In this document: positions 1 to 6,720 of the stretch, piece after piece
Layout of the letters: each line of letters opens with the position of its first letter
Position numbering within the stretch: position 1 is the first letter of the stretch
Source: Neptuniibacter sp.
GTDB lineage: Bacteria; Pseudomonadota; Gammaproteobacteria; Pseudomonadales; Balneatricaceae
Direction: 5' to 3'
DNA length: 7,374 nucleotides
NCBI GenBank assembly: GCA_030149405.1
Contig: JASBRM010000359.1
Span: forward strand, 1 to 7,374
Notes under the pieces: model-generated
What the model saw: the letters and a program-made list of their open reading frames with translations, nothing else
Databases searched by the model: none
What the model was told of the DNA's origin: nothing
Position numbers and translations under genes: made by a program

Positions 1-701
1 CCCACCATGAAGTTTGGATGCGGGTTTTTACCACCGAAAATCGTATGAATTTTGACAACCTCTTTCTGGAAATCGAGTGCTTCCAGGTAATGCGCAACTG
101 CCATAAGGTCGGCTTCTGGAGGTAGCTTATAAGCAGGATTATCCCAGTATCCGTTAGCGAACAAACCCAACTGACCTGTTTCTACAAACTTCTTCAGGCG
201 TGTCTGCACATCCTTAAAGTAACCAGGGCTTGATTTAGCATGACGAGGAGAAACCATCTGCTGAAGTTCAGAAGTGGCTTTTGGGTCCGCCTTCAGTGCA
301 TTAACCGGGTTTACCCAGTCCAGCGCATGTAGGTGATAGAAATGTACAATATGGTCATGAATCTGAAGTGTTTTATCCATCAGATGGCGAATCAAGTGGG
401 CATTCAAAGGCACCTGAATGCCCAACGCGTCCTCAACTGCTCGACATGAAGTGAGTGCGTGAGTACCCGTACATACACCACAAATTCGCTCTACGAACGC
501 CCATGCATCACGAGGATCCCGACCGTTCAGGATAACTTCAAGTCCGCGCCACATAGTGCCGGTAGATACCGCGTTACGGATGATGTTGTTCTCATCCACA
601 TTCACTTCGCAGCGCATGTGGCCTTCAATTCGTGTTACAGGATCAACAACAATACGACGCCCGCTATTGTCCAGATTTTTACTATTTAACGGGTTATTCA
701 T
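1..701 (-). CDS. hyaB: [NiFe]-hydrogenase large subunit, group 1d-like, partial (C-terminus outside window)
   Basis: This is the catalytic subunit that carries the NiFe(CN)2CO site and splits H2 at the periplasmic face of the membrane. Only the first 233 codons are in the window. The translation opens [16 protein letters not shown], then [10 protein letters not shown] (Glu26, the conserved proton-transfer glutamate), the L1 motif [10 protein letters not shown] (Cys74, Cys77 as Ni ligands, His81), and [14 protein letters not shown] near the edge, all typical of HyaB/HoxG/HupL. The C-terminal DPCxxC motif and the maturation-protease site lie beyond position 1. The start at 701 shares one base with the small-subunit stop (TAATG), and AAGGAGAT sits 8 bases upstream, so the two are translationally coupled. 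It has no signal peptide, as expected: it is exported as a passenger of the Tat-bearing small subunit. Also known as hoxG or hupL. Confidence 0.97.
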   Translation of the reverse strand, partial: MNNPLNSKNLDNSGRRIVVDPVTRIEGHMRCEVNVDENNIIRNAVSTGTMWRGLEVILNGRDPRDAWAFVERICGVCTGTHALTSCRAVEDALGIQVPLNAHLIRHLMDKTLQIHDHIVHFYHLHALDWVNPVNALKADPKATSELQQMVSPRHAKSSPGYFKDVQTRLKKFVETGQLGLFANGYWDNPAYKLPPEADLMAVAHYLEALDFQKEVVKIHTIFGGKNPHPNFMV

Positions 702-1777
702 TATTCCTGATCTCCTTTATGCTGAGCGCGCTTAATAGCGCTTACGGCTGCGTGAGCTGCAATAGCTGCACCCACGCCGCCAGCGACACCCATGCCAATC
801 TCGTCAGCATTTTTCTCAATACCAAACTGTGGAATATTGGTCAGGCGATCGTAGAAAGAGCCTTTGTCCCAGAAACCATCTTCAGAGCAGCCAATACAAC
901 CGTGACCTGCCTGAATAGGGAAAGAAACACCCTCATTCCAGCGAACGGTTGAACAAGCGTTGTAGGTGGTGGGGCCTTTACAGCCAACCTTGTATAAACA
1001 GTAGCCTTTGCGGGCACCTTCATCATCCCACTGCTCAACAAACTGGCCTGCGTCAAAATGCGGTCGGCGATAACATTTATCGTGAATGCGCTGGCTATAG
1101 AACATTTTTGGACGACCCTGACGATCAAGCTCAGGGACTCGGCCAAATGTCAGCATATAGGTGATAACACCTGTCATGACCTCTGCGATGGGTGGACAAC
1201 CCGGAACCTTGATGATTGGCTTATCAGTAATAACTTTATGAATAGGGACAGCCTGAGTTGGGTTTGGACGTGCGGCCTGCACGCAACCCCAGGAAGCGCA
1301 AGAACCCCATGCGATAATTGCGGCAGCATCCTTAGCTGCGTACTTAAGCTTTTCAACGAATGGCTTGCCACCAGAAATACAGAACATTCCATCTTCGTTA
1401 AGTGGTGGATTACCCTCAACCGCAAGAATGTATTTACCTTTATATTTCTCAATGGTTTTATGAAGAATATCTTCGGCCTGATGGCCTGCTGAGGCCATCA
1501 ATGTATCGTCATAATCAAGCGAGATCATGGATAGAACCACATCCTTAACCAGAGGATGCGCGGAACGGATGAAAGATTCAGAGCAGCAGGTACATTCCAG
1601 ACCATGAAGCCAGACAACTGGCGTTCGTTCTTTTGTTTCCATCGCGTTAGCGATACGGGGTGCGAAAGTTGGACCCAGTCCCAGGGCCGCTGCGGTAAGA
1701 CTACAGTATTTCAGGAAGCTACGACGGGTAATACCCTGTCTTCGCATGACTTCGTAGAAGGTTTCTATTTGCGACAT
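701..1777 (-). CDS. hyaA: [NiFe]-hydrogenase small subunit, Tat-exported, O2-tolerant type
   Basis: This electron-transfer subunit carries three Fe-S clusters from the NiFe site to a membrane cytochrome b. The 358 residues begin with a twin-arginine signal (RRSFLK at 18-23) and a likely cut after ANA (residue 45). In mature numbering the proximal-cluster cysteines are 17, 19, 20, 115, 120 and 149 ([17 protein letters not shown]). The two extra ones, 19 and 120, mark the [4Fe-3S] cluster of O2-tolerant enzymes. Distal ligands His187, Cys190, Cys215, Cys221 and medial ligands Cys230, Cys249, Cys252 are all present. A glycine/alanine-rich hydrophobic stretch at residues 327-347 is the C-terminal membrane anchor that docks on the HyaC/HoxZ cytochrome. 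The start is supported by GGAGAG 4 bases upstream and by the family N-terminus [11 protein letters not shown]. It is the first gene of the operon. Also called hoxK or hupS. Confidence 0.98.
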   Translation of the reverse strand: MSQIETFYEVMRRQGITRRSFLKYCSLTAAALGLGPTFAPRIANAMETKERTPVVWLHGLECTCCSESFIRSAHPLVKDVVLSMISLDYDDTLMASAGHQAEDILHKTIEKYKGKYILAVEGNPPLNEDGMFCISGGKPFVEKLKYAAKDAAAIIAWGSCASWGCVQAARPNPTQAVPIHKVITDKPIIKVPGCPPIAEVMTGVITYMLTFGRVPELDRQGRPKMFYSQRIHDKCYRRPHFDAGQFVEQWDDEGARKGYCLYKVGCKGPTTYNACSTVRWNEGVSFPIQAGHGCIGCSEDGFWDKGSFYDRLTNIPQFGIEKNADEIGMGVAGGVGAAIAAHAAVSAIKRAQHKGDQE

Positions 1778-1799
1778 TCGTCTCTCCGGCGTGAAACCG

Positions 1800-1885
1800 C
1801 TGAAGAAACACTGTTACTTCTGGCCCTCACAGCCAGTGGTTGTAGTTTTCACTACACAGGCACCCAGTATGTAAACAGTGTTCAG
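1800..1885 (-). promoter_or_regulatory. Predicted three-way-junction structure in the hydrogenase mRNA leader
   Basis: In the minus-strand transcript, bases 1885-1871 can pair with 1817-1800 to form a closing stem of about 14 bp, interrupted by a 1-nt bulge and a 3-4-nt bulge; its core pairs AACACTGTT with AACAGTGTT. The stem encloses two hairpins. One is TGTAGT-GAAA-ACTACA (1856-1841), a 6-bp stem capped by a GNRA tetraloop. The other is CTGGC-N7-GCCAG (1836-1820). Linkers are 14, 4 and 2 nt. It starts about 24 nt after the predicted sigma-54 start and ends 22 nt before the hyaA ATG. No U-tract follows, so it is not an intrinsic terminator. The pairing is seen in sequence; a regulatory role is inference and no known RNA family is recognised. 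Confidence 0.45.
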
Positions 1886-1918
1886 CTTTTATTGTTTTTT
1901 ATAGATCACCTCATATTT

Positions 1919-1934
1919 AGCAAAGTGCGGGCCA
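1919..1934 (-). promoter_or_regulatory. Sigma-54 (RpoN) -24/-12 promoter of the hydrogenase operon
   Basis: Read on the minus strand the site is TGGCCCG-CACT-TTGCT, matching the consensus TGGCACG-N4-TTGC(T/A) at every fixed position but one. The invariant GG and GC are exactly 10 bases apart. Transcription should start near 1908-1909, giving a leader of about 130 nt before hyaA. Uptake-hydrogenase operons of Ralstonia and Bradyrhizobium are known to use RpoN with the NtrC-family activator HoxA, so the location fits. No activator gene is in the window. Confidence 0.8.
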
Positions 1935-1977
1935 ATAAATTAATTGCTTAATATTCAATAAGTTAAAATAATTTTAA

Positions 1978-1990
1978 AATCAAACAAGTG
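1978..1990 (+). promoter_or_regulatory. Candidate IHF-binding site
   Basis: AATCAA-N4-GTG matches the IHF consensus WATCAR-N4-TTR with one mismatch. An A/T-rich run (1964-1980) lies on the 5' side, as in many IHF sites. It is about 70-80 bases upstream of the predicted sigma-54 start, where a DNA bend would bring a distant activator to the promoter. This is a short, degenerate motif in AT-rich DNA, so the call leans on position. Confidence 0.4.
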
Positions 1991-2023
1991 AAGATGGTTA
2001 CCAGCAATACATAGGAACCGGTA

Positions 2024-2037
2024 AGTAGGTTTCTACT
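2024..2037. promoter_or_regulatory. Candidate upstream activator palindrome (HoxA/NtrC-type)
   Basis: AGTAG-GTTT-CTACT is a 5-bp inverted repeat about 116-129 bases upstream of the predicted sigma-54 start, within the usual range for bacterial enhancer-binding proteins. Further small symmetries lie beside it: ACCGGT (2017-2022) and TGGTTACCA (1995-2003). No HoxA consensus is strong enough to identify the binding protein. It could also act as a weak hairpin after hypF, but no T-run follows it. Confidence 0.25.
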
Positions 2038-2061
2038 ACTAAAGACAAAATTCGAGATGCA

Positions 2062-4374
2062 TCAGGAGCTGATTTTACGAGCAGCACCTATCAGTGCCTG
2101 CCCATAAGAAAGACCTGCGTCGTTTGCGGGAAGCTGATTATGAGTCAGAACCTCAAATCCAGCTGTAATCAATGCAGCTTTCAAAGAGCTATAAATAATT
2201 GAGTTCTGCATCACACCGCCAGTTAGAGCAACGGTGCTGAATGTGTGATGTTGTTTTAAGCTTTCTGTCGTTCTCACCAACGCAGCAACAAAACCTTTAT
2301 GGAATGCCATTGCCATCTCGGATTTACTCAACTCAGAATACTGAAGATCCTTGATAAAAGAGGCCCAGAACGGTGAAGGATCTATCTGATTGTCTTCAAC
2401 AGTAAATGGATAAGGCTTCACTTCTCGATTAGCCTCCATGGCCAGGGTTTCCAACTCAATCGCCGCCTGCCCTTCATAAGTTATACCTTCAGCATGACAG
2501 CCCAGAGCTGCAGCAACCGCATCGAACAATCGTCCAGCGGAACTGGTCATAGGGCAGTTCAACTGTTTTTTAATCATCTTATTTAGAGTGGAACAGACCG
2601 GAGACGCCAAAACCGGGAACAGCTCCTGATAATGTTGCGGATCTGTATCTGGAAAGCCCTGCCTTAACTGGGCATATAAGCAGCGCCAAGGCTCGATAAT
2701 GGCCTTTACACCCCCCACCAGAGGAAACGGCTTTATGTGCGCGACACGCTGAAATTCAAAGTATCCACCAAGCAGGAACTCCCCTCCCCAAAGGGTCTCA
2801 TCAGAACCAAAGCCGGTACCGTCCAGGCATATCCCCAGAACAGGATCGCCATCCAGTGCATAGCCATTTTCACCCAGGCAAGAAGCCAGATGCGCATGGT
2901 GATGCTGTACCTTTATAAGATCACTGCCCCGCTCCGCAAGCTCTTCCCCATATTTACTGGACAGATATTCCGGGTGCAGGTCGCAGACATAAAGATCGGT
3001 TTCGAATTGATAAAGGTTTCGATACAGGTTTAGAGTATTTTGATACTGCTCATAGGTTCTGAAATCTTCCAGATCCCCAAGGTGCTGAGTAACAATCGCT
3101 CTGCCTGACTGAATCAGGCATATGGTATTTTTTAACTCACCACCCAAAGCGATGAGGTTTGGCGCTTTTTCAAACCCTTTAGGTAATGCCAAAGAACCAG
3201 GCGCATAACCTCTGGCTCGACGTAAGATATGAACCTCATCACCAACCTGTCTGACTACAGAGTCATCAACTCTGTTCTGAATATCACGATCATGCATCAG
3301 GAACAGATCAACAATCTCGGATAATTGTTCCCGCGCTTGTTTATTGCTAATTGCCTGAGGTGAGCCGGATTGGTTACCACTGGTCATGACCAAAGGTACT
3401 TCAATCGATTCCATCATCAAATGATGGATCGGCGTATACGGCAACATAAATCCAAGTTGATACTGACCAGAGGCAACATTATGAGAAACAGGCCTGTCTG
3501 GATTGGCAACAGGATCAAGCAATACAACAGGCGCTTGATGGCCAGAAATAATCTTTTCTGAGTTTGAGGAAACTTCAGCATAACGCCCTAGTATTTCCAG
3601 ATCTCTAACCATCAATGCAAAAGCCTTATCGGGGCGATGCTTTCTAGATCGTAACTTCTCTACTGCAGAGGAATTCGTAGCATCACATGCCAGATGAAAG
3701 CCACCTAAGCCCTTCAGGGCGATTATCTTGCCATCGGTTAATGCTGCGCTGAGCTCATTGAAAACGTCTTCGGGTTTAAGCCTTTTACCACAATTATCTT
3801 CCAACCACACCTTCGGACCGCATACTGAACAAGCATTAGGTTGAGCATGGAATCGGTGATCTGCTGGGTTGTTATATTCTGAAAAACATTCAGAGCACTG
3901 TTGAAATTCCGCCATGGTCGTAAACTCACGGTCATAGGGAATCTGTTTAATGATACTCAGGCGCGGACCACAATCGGTGCAATTGATAAATGGGTAACGG
4001 TACCTCCTGTTACCCGGATCAAACAGTTCGGATAGGCAGTTATTACAAGTGGCAGCATCAGGTGCGCAACCTGTCGCAACAACACCCTGTTCGGTTCCAT
4101 CAATTGAGAAAGAAGTGCTATTTATATATTCAACAGATCTGTAATAAATCTGATCAATTTTTGCTAATGGAGGAAGATCAGATTTGATCCGCTGAACTAA
4201 ATCTTTGATTATTTCCTCATCACAATTCACATCTATTTTTACACCTTCAGAATCATTCAAGACCCTGCCAGCCAAGTTCATTTCATTGGCCAAACGCCAA
4301 ATAAAGGGTCGAAAGCCGACGCCCTGAACCAGGCCCGAAATAGAAATTCGAAATGTTTGTTTAGATTGCGACAT
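2062..4374 (-). CDS. hypF: Carbamoyltransferase HypF, [NiFe]-hydrogenase maturation
   Basis: HypF turns carbamoyl phosphate and ATP into carbamoyl-adenylate and transfers the carbamoyl group to the C-terminal cysteine of HypE, the first step in making the CN ligands of the NiFe site. The 770 residues show the full family layout. An acylphosphatase-like domain (about 7-92) has GLVQGVGFRPF with Arg23, and Asn40. Two zinc fingers have CxxC pairs at 110/113, 132/135, 160/163 and 182/185. A YrdC-like domain follows (about 200-390). The C-terminal Kae1/TobZ-like domain has HHHAH (491-495), LDGTGFG (517-523) and a late ALTGGVMQNS. Length is normal for the family. An upstream in-frame TAG with no ATG/GTG/TTG between fixes the start, yet no Shine-Dalgarno is seen: the bases before ATG are pyrimidine-rich (TTTCCTTCT). 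The stop is 284 bases before hyaA on the same strand. No other hyp genes are in view. Confidence 0.97.
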   Translation of the reverse strand: MSQSKQTFRISISGLVQGVGFRPFIWRLANEMNLAGRVLNDSEGVKIDVNCDEEIIKDLVQRIKSDLPPLAKIDQIYYRSVEYINSTSFSIDGTEQGVVATGCAPDAATCNNCLSELFDPGNRRYRYPFINCTDCGPRLSIIKQIPYDREFTTMAEFQQCSECFSEYNNPADHRFHAQPNACSVCGPKVWLEDNCGKRLKPEDVFNELSAALTDGKIIALKGLGGFHLACDATNSSAVEKLRSRKHRPDKAFALMVRDLEILGRYAEVSSNSEKIISGHQAPVVLLDPVANPDRPVSHNVASGQYQLGFMLPYTPIHHLMMESIEVPLVMTSGNQSGSPQAISNKQAREQLSEIVDLFLMHDRDIQNRVDDSVVRQVGDEVHILRRARGYAPGSLALPKGFEKAPNLIALGGELKNTICLIQSGRAIVTQHLGDLEDFRTYEQYQNTLNLYRNLYQFETDLYVCDLHPEYLSSKYGEELAERGSDLIKVQHHHAHLASCLGENGYALDGDPVLGICLDGTGFGSDETLWGGEFLLGGYFEFQRVAHIKPFPLVGGVKAIIEPWRCLYAQLRQGFPDTDPQHYQELFPVLASPVCSTLNKMIKKQLNCPMTSSAGRLFDAVAAALGCHAEGITYEGQAAIELETLAMEANREVKPYPFTVEDNQIDPSPFWASFIKDLQYSELSKSEMAMAFHKGFVAALVRTTESLKQHHTFSTVALTGGVMQNSIIYSSLKAALITAGFEVLTHNQLPANDAGLSYGQALIGAARKISS

Positions 4375-4403
4375 AGAAGGAAAGACAAATAAAACGTTTA
4401 AAT

Positions 4404-4433
4404 AATCTATTCGCTGTATGAGCTAAATTGCAA
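4404..4433 (-). promoter_or_regulatory. Possible sigma-70 promoter of hypF
   Basis: On the minus strand TTGCAA (4433-4428) and TAGATT (4409-4404) are 18 bases apart, each matching its -35 or -10 consensus at four of six positions. The implied start near 4397 leaves a leader of about 22 nt without a Shine-Dalgarno. Weak matches in AT-rich DNA; it is the best candidate seen in the 258 bases between hypF and the FNR box. Confidence 0.25.
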
Positions 4434-4499
4434 GATAAAACTCAAAAAGAAGTCTGAAGAGTTTAACCTGAAAGCTAGTAAGGCTCTGTTTCTTCGTCA

Positions 4500-4527
4500 T
4501 GAATCAGCATCGCTTTTGCTGAATCAG
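4500..4527. repeat. Direct repeat TGAATCAG x2, two helical turns apart
   Basis: TGAATCAG occurs at 4500-4507 and again at 4520-4527, exactly 20 bases apart, so both copies would face the same side of the helix. The segment between also contains an inverted repeat, TCAGCA (4504-4509) with TGCTGA (4517-4522). It lies in the divergent hypF / 59-residue-protein region, so it could be a regulator site, but no known consensus is recognised. Confidence 0.3.
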
Positions 4528-4625
4528 GTAAACGTAAAAACAGAAAGCCCTAGAACTCATCCAGGCCTGAAGTGACTCAACTGCCGGAAATTTAAAACGT
4601 CAAAATTGATTTCTTGTACAGGAAT

Positions 4626-4639
4626 TTGATGTGGATCAA
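4626..4639. promoter_or_regulatory. Perfect FNR/Anr (Crp-Fnr family) box
   Basis: TTGAT-GTGG-ATCAA is an exact match to the FNR consensus TTGAT-N4-ATCAA. Its centre (4632.5) is about 61 bases before the start predicted for the promoter at 4658-4686, the classic class I activating position (-61.5). It is 258 bases from the hypF start, so an effect on hypF is possible but less directly supported. FNR binds as a [4Fe-4S] dimer when oxygen is low, so the downstream gene should be induced under low oxygen. Confidence 0.85.
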
Positions 4640-4657
4640 GATTCGAAACCGACCGGT

Positions 4658-4686
4658 TTGAAGAATCTATTTTTAGTACCTATAAA
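4658..4686 (+). promoter_or_regulatory. Sigma-70 promoter of the 59-residue protein gene
   Basis: TTGAAG (4658-4663), a 17-base spacer, then TATAAA (4681-4686). Spacing is optimal and the hexamers match consensus at 4/6 and 5/6. The start should fall near 4693-4694, which puts the FNR box at about -61.5 and leaves a leader of about 21 nt before the ATG at 4715. Confidence 0.6.
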
Positions 4687-4714
4687 AAACATATGCTCAA
4701 AATGGATACTTATC

Positions 4715-4894
4715 ATGCAGAATAAAAATAAATACCTGACATGTTCCAAATGCGTTCGTACCGCCCTTGATATTCAATCAGGTGATTCAAAAATCTCCTG
4801 GGATGAATTAGGAAACAGCAGGCCCCAGTGCAAAGATTGCCTCGCGGAACTTAAATCACGTCTATACCCAGAGGCCAATCAAAACAGCAGTTAA
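4715..4894 (+). CDS. Small four-cysteine (zinc-ribbon-like) protein, 59 aa, FNR-controlled, function unknown
   Basis: A 59-residue hydrophilic protein with two CxxC knuckles, CSKC (10-13) and CKDC (39-42), 25 residues apart. This is the usual signature of a small zinc ribbon or another four-cysteine metal site. It has no signal peptide or membrane segment, so it should be cytoplasmic. The family is not recognised. An in-frame GTG at 4631 would add 28 residues and has AGGA upstream, but it lies inside the FNR box and ahead of the predicted transcription start, so ATG 4715 is preferred; its own Shine-Dalgarno is weak (GGA at 4704-4706). The gene stands alone, divergent from hypF and convergent with the DCC gene. 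The FNR box suggests a role under low oxygen; a link to hydrogenase maturation is only suggested by proximity. Confidence 0.6.
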   Translation: MQNKNKYLTCSKCVRTALDIQSGDSKISWDELGNSRPQCKDCLAELKSRLYPEANQNSS

Positions 4895-4950
4895 ATTTTT
4901 AGGTTTGTTTGTTGGATTGAGTAACAAATATATACGAACACTTGTACCAG

Positions 4951-5358
4951 CTAGTTGGGCTTATGGTCTGTCGTTTCAATACCGTTAGTACTATCACAGT
5001 ATTCACCACAGCGTTTCCTTATGCGCCAACGGGCAAAATATCCATACACAAAATCAAGAGCCGACTTAAGGCGGAGGAAGCCTATAACACGAGCAAGAAG
5101 CCGGTAGGCACTGATGTTCCGCCAAATAGTTAAGAATACCTCTACTCCATCAATCAGCACGCCTCTTTCATCCACTCCATGTATGCGCGCCATAGCCTGC
5201 TGGTATGAAACACCATGCTCACTGAGCAATGCTTGCTCCATAGTTATGTCTGCCCAATGAATCCTCTGGGATCGATCTAGGCGCATGTAATGAGCTATTT
5301 CTTTGCGGCAAAGCGGACATCCGCCATCATAAAAAACAATCGGTTTACTGAGCTGCAT
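4951..5358 (-). CDS. DCC-family (DUF393) thiol-disulfide oxidoreductase-like protein
   Basis: A 135-residue protein of the DCC/YuxK family, named for its Asp-Cys-Cys motif and predicted to have a thioredoxin-like fold. The N-terminus has the signature FYDGGCPLCRKEI (Asp11, Cys14, Cys17), followed by the family's ARIHGVDERG...DGVEVFLTIW segment. A hydrophobic, arginine-bearing stretch around 85-112 could touch the membrane; there is no signal peptide. Two further cysteines (117 and 121) sit near the C-terminus and may be a second redox pair. The start is 2 bases after the stop of the upstream FAD gene with no clear Shine-Dalgarno, which suggests translational coupling. It is the last gene of its cluster and converges on the 59-residue gene. 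Substrates of the family are not known; a redox role is inferred from the CxxC motif. Confidence 0.88.
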   Translation of the reverse strand: MQLSKPIVFYDGGCPLCRKEIAHYMRLDRSQRIHWADITMEQALLSEHGVSYQQAMARIHGVDERGVLIDGVEVFLTIWRNISAYRLLARVIGFLRLKSALDFVYGYFARWRIRKRCGEYCDSTNGIETTDHKPN

Positions 5359-5360
5359 GA

Positions 5361-6401
5361 TTAAACCGCAATGAGATGATTGTCTGAAGGCATATCCATC
5401 TGCTGAAAATGTTCAATAAGTGCTTTTGATAACAGTGTTGCACTTTGCCATGCAGCATTTGTTTCACCCTGCCCGAACCAGTCACCACAGACCCCTATTC
5501 TTGAGAATGAGTCCCACAGAAAGTCGGCATCCGTTTTAGAATGCCTTGCATAAAGCCAGCGGTGGGTTCTTTCGGCAATTACATGATTGTGCGTCGGAAA
5601 AAGCTCCATAAAAGCCTTGCGTAGATGTTGTGCAACAACATCAGGGCTCGTGTTTTCGTGAGCACGACTCCATTCCTTATTTGCTTCAATCACCCAAACA
5701 TCTGAGTTTTCCGGACAGATCCTGCCGGGTTTTGCGCTGTCCTTGGTGATTCTGGATAGAACCTCATGCTGTCCTAGAATCAGGTCCGGCGTTTCTCTGG
5801 ATTCAGAGTACGTCACCATTACATGTACCCAGGATACTTCTGGTGCAATAGACTCAGCTTTTTTCATGAATCGTGGAATGGCCTCAAGTAAAGGCACGGC
5901 TTGTAGCGCAGGCGTAGCAACCACTACTGCATCAAACTGCCCTAAACCCTTACCTTTATCATCTCTGACAATAACGCCTGCTTTTTCTTCCACTAATTCA
6001 GGCCATATATAACCTACCCGTGTAGATGGAATAAATTCTGCTCCAGTAATCAAGCTCCGTGTTAGAGCACTTTGTCGCGGTGATGCTGTACTAAAACGTA
6101 AGTGCTCAATAGCATCACCTTTAAAGTCAGTGACTCTGGGTGACCATTGCTCAATCTGGGGCTGAGTTTGTAGCCAGTTGGAAAAATCAATCTCTGTAGC
6201 AGAATCTGAGCCATCAAGAATGTATGGCGCACCAAGATCTGCAGAGTAATCTCCCAGTCTGCAAGTCGATAATCTTCCTCCCGTGCCACGGCTTTTATCA
6301 AACACCGTGACCAAGCAGTCATTTTTAACAAGCAGATCAGCCAGTACTGAACCGGCTAATCCTGCACCAACTATTGCTACATGAGGTTTCACGTTTTCCA
6401 T
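5361..6401 (-). CDS. Renalase-like NAD(P)/FAD-dependent oxidoreductase
   Basis: A 346-residue flavoprotein of the amine-oxidase/renalase superfamily (COG3380 type). The Rossmann dinucleotide motif GAGLAG (12-17) is followed by an acidic residue ending the second strand (Asp35) and the RGTGGRLST motif (38-46) typical of this superfamily. Near the C-terminus GVCGDWFGQGETNAAW (about 303-318) is the second FAD-contacting segment. It has no signal peptide and should be cytoplasmic. The substrate is unknown; some renalases oxidise isomeric dihydro-NAD(P), but that function cannot be assigned here. The ATG at 6401 has GAAGG only 1 base upstream, too close. GTG at 6392 (codon 4) has the same motif at normal spacing and gives MKPHVAIVGAG, so it may be the true start. 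The gene lies 8 bases after the DUF6482-like gene and 2 before the DCC gene. Confidence 0.9.
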   Translation of the reverse strand: MENVKPHVAIVGAGLAGSVLADLLVKNDCLVTVFDKSRGTGGRLSTCRLGDYSADLGAPYILDGSDSATEIDFSNWLQTQPQIEQWSPRVTDFKGDAIEHLRFSTASPRQSALTRSLITGAEFIPSTRVGYIWPELVEEKAGVIVRDDKGKGLGQFDAVVVATPALQAVPLLEAIPRFMKKAESIAPEVSWVHVMVTYSESRETPDLILGQHEVLSRITKDSAKPGRICPENSDVWVIEANKEWSRAHENTSPDVVAQHLRKAFMELFPTHNHVIAERTHRWLYARHSKTDADFLWDSFSRIGVCGDWFGQGETNAAWQSATLLSKALIEHFQQMDMPSDNHLIAV

Positions 6402-6409
6402 TCCTTCGA

Positions 6410-6712
6410 TTAGAACCTTAATGTCATTGCTTGCTGATCGTAGGATAGATATTGGCCCGCACAGGCTTCATCATGAGGAATCACCTGAACCAGTTCAGCT
6501 TCATGAATCCCTGCATCACGACAAACATCGTAAGCCTGACTTATATTTTTAAATGACAGAACCTGATTATCTTCCGTTTTAAGCAGCTCTTTATGTATTT
6601 TGTCACCACCATATTCCACTTCGATTACCAAAGGGCTACAACCAGACTCAATCAAACGTACTTTTCTGATCAGTCTGTTTTTAGAAAAATCTACTAATTC
6701 ATTTTTGACCAT
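6410..6712 (-). CDS. Small cytoplasmic protein, probably DUF6482 family
   Basis: A 100-residue protein of unknown function, soluble and without a signal peptide. The order of features (a beta-rich N-terminal half with ESGCSPLVIEVEY, a helix SQAYDVCRDAGI, and a late HDEACAG segment at 80-86) resembles the gammaproteobacterial DUF6482 family as I remember it, so the family name is tentative. The open frame continues upstream to an ATG at 6814. The ATG at 6712 is chosen because GGAGG lies 9 bases before it, and because the upstream extension runs through the hairpin at 6795-6821 and reads as an unlike, low-complexity N-terminus. It is the first gene of a tight trio with the FAD protein and the DCC protein, which suggests a shared redox or stress-related task. 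Confidence 0.75.
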   Translation of the reverse strand: MVKNELVDFSKNRLIRKVRLIESGCSPLVIEVEYGGDKIHKELLKTEDNQVLSFKNISQAYDVCRDAGIHEAELVQVIPHDEACAGQYLSYDQQAMTLRF

Positions 6713-6720
6713 TGTTCCGC

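Noticed and set aside
1841..1856. GAAA-tetraloop hairpin as an intrinsic terminator or attenuator on its own
   Set aside because: No U-tract follows it and it sits inside a larger closed fold, so termination is not supported.
459..1951. Plus-strand open frames across the hydrogenase genes
   Set aside because: They overlap strongly conserved hydrogenase coding sequence and their translations show no family features.
4423..4500. A 25-codon minus-strand reading frame (MTKKQS...) upstream of hypF
   Set aside because: It has no Shine-Dalgarno, no recognisable features and is short enough to arise by chance in AT-rich spacer.
4631..4714. In-frame GTG start at 4631 that would extend the four-cysteine protein by 28 residues
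   Set aside because: The GTG is the spacer of the FNR box and lies before the predicted transcription start, so it would not be in the mRNA.
4908..4928. TTTGTT-N9-AACAAA inverted repeat between the two convergent genes as a shared terminator
   Set aside because: The stem is six weak A/T-rich pairs with a 9-base loop and no T-run on either side.
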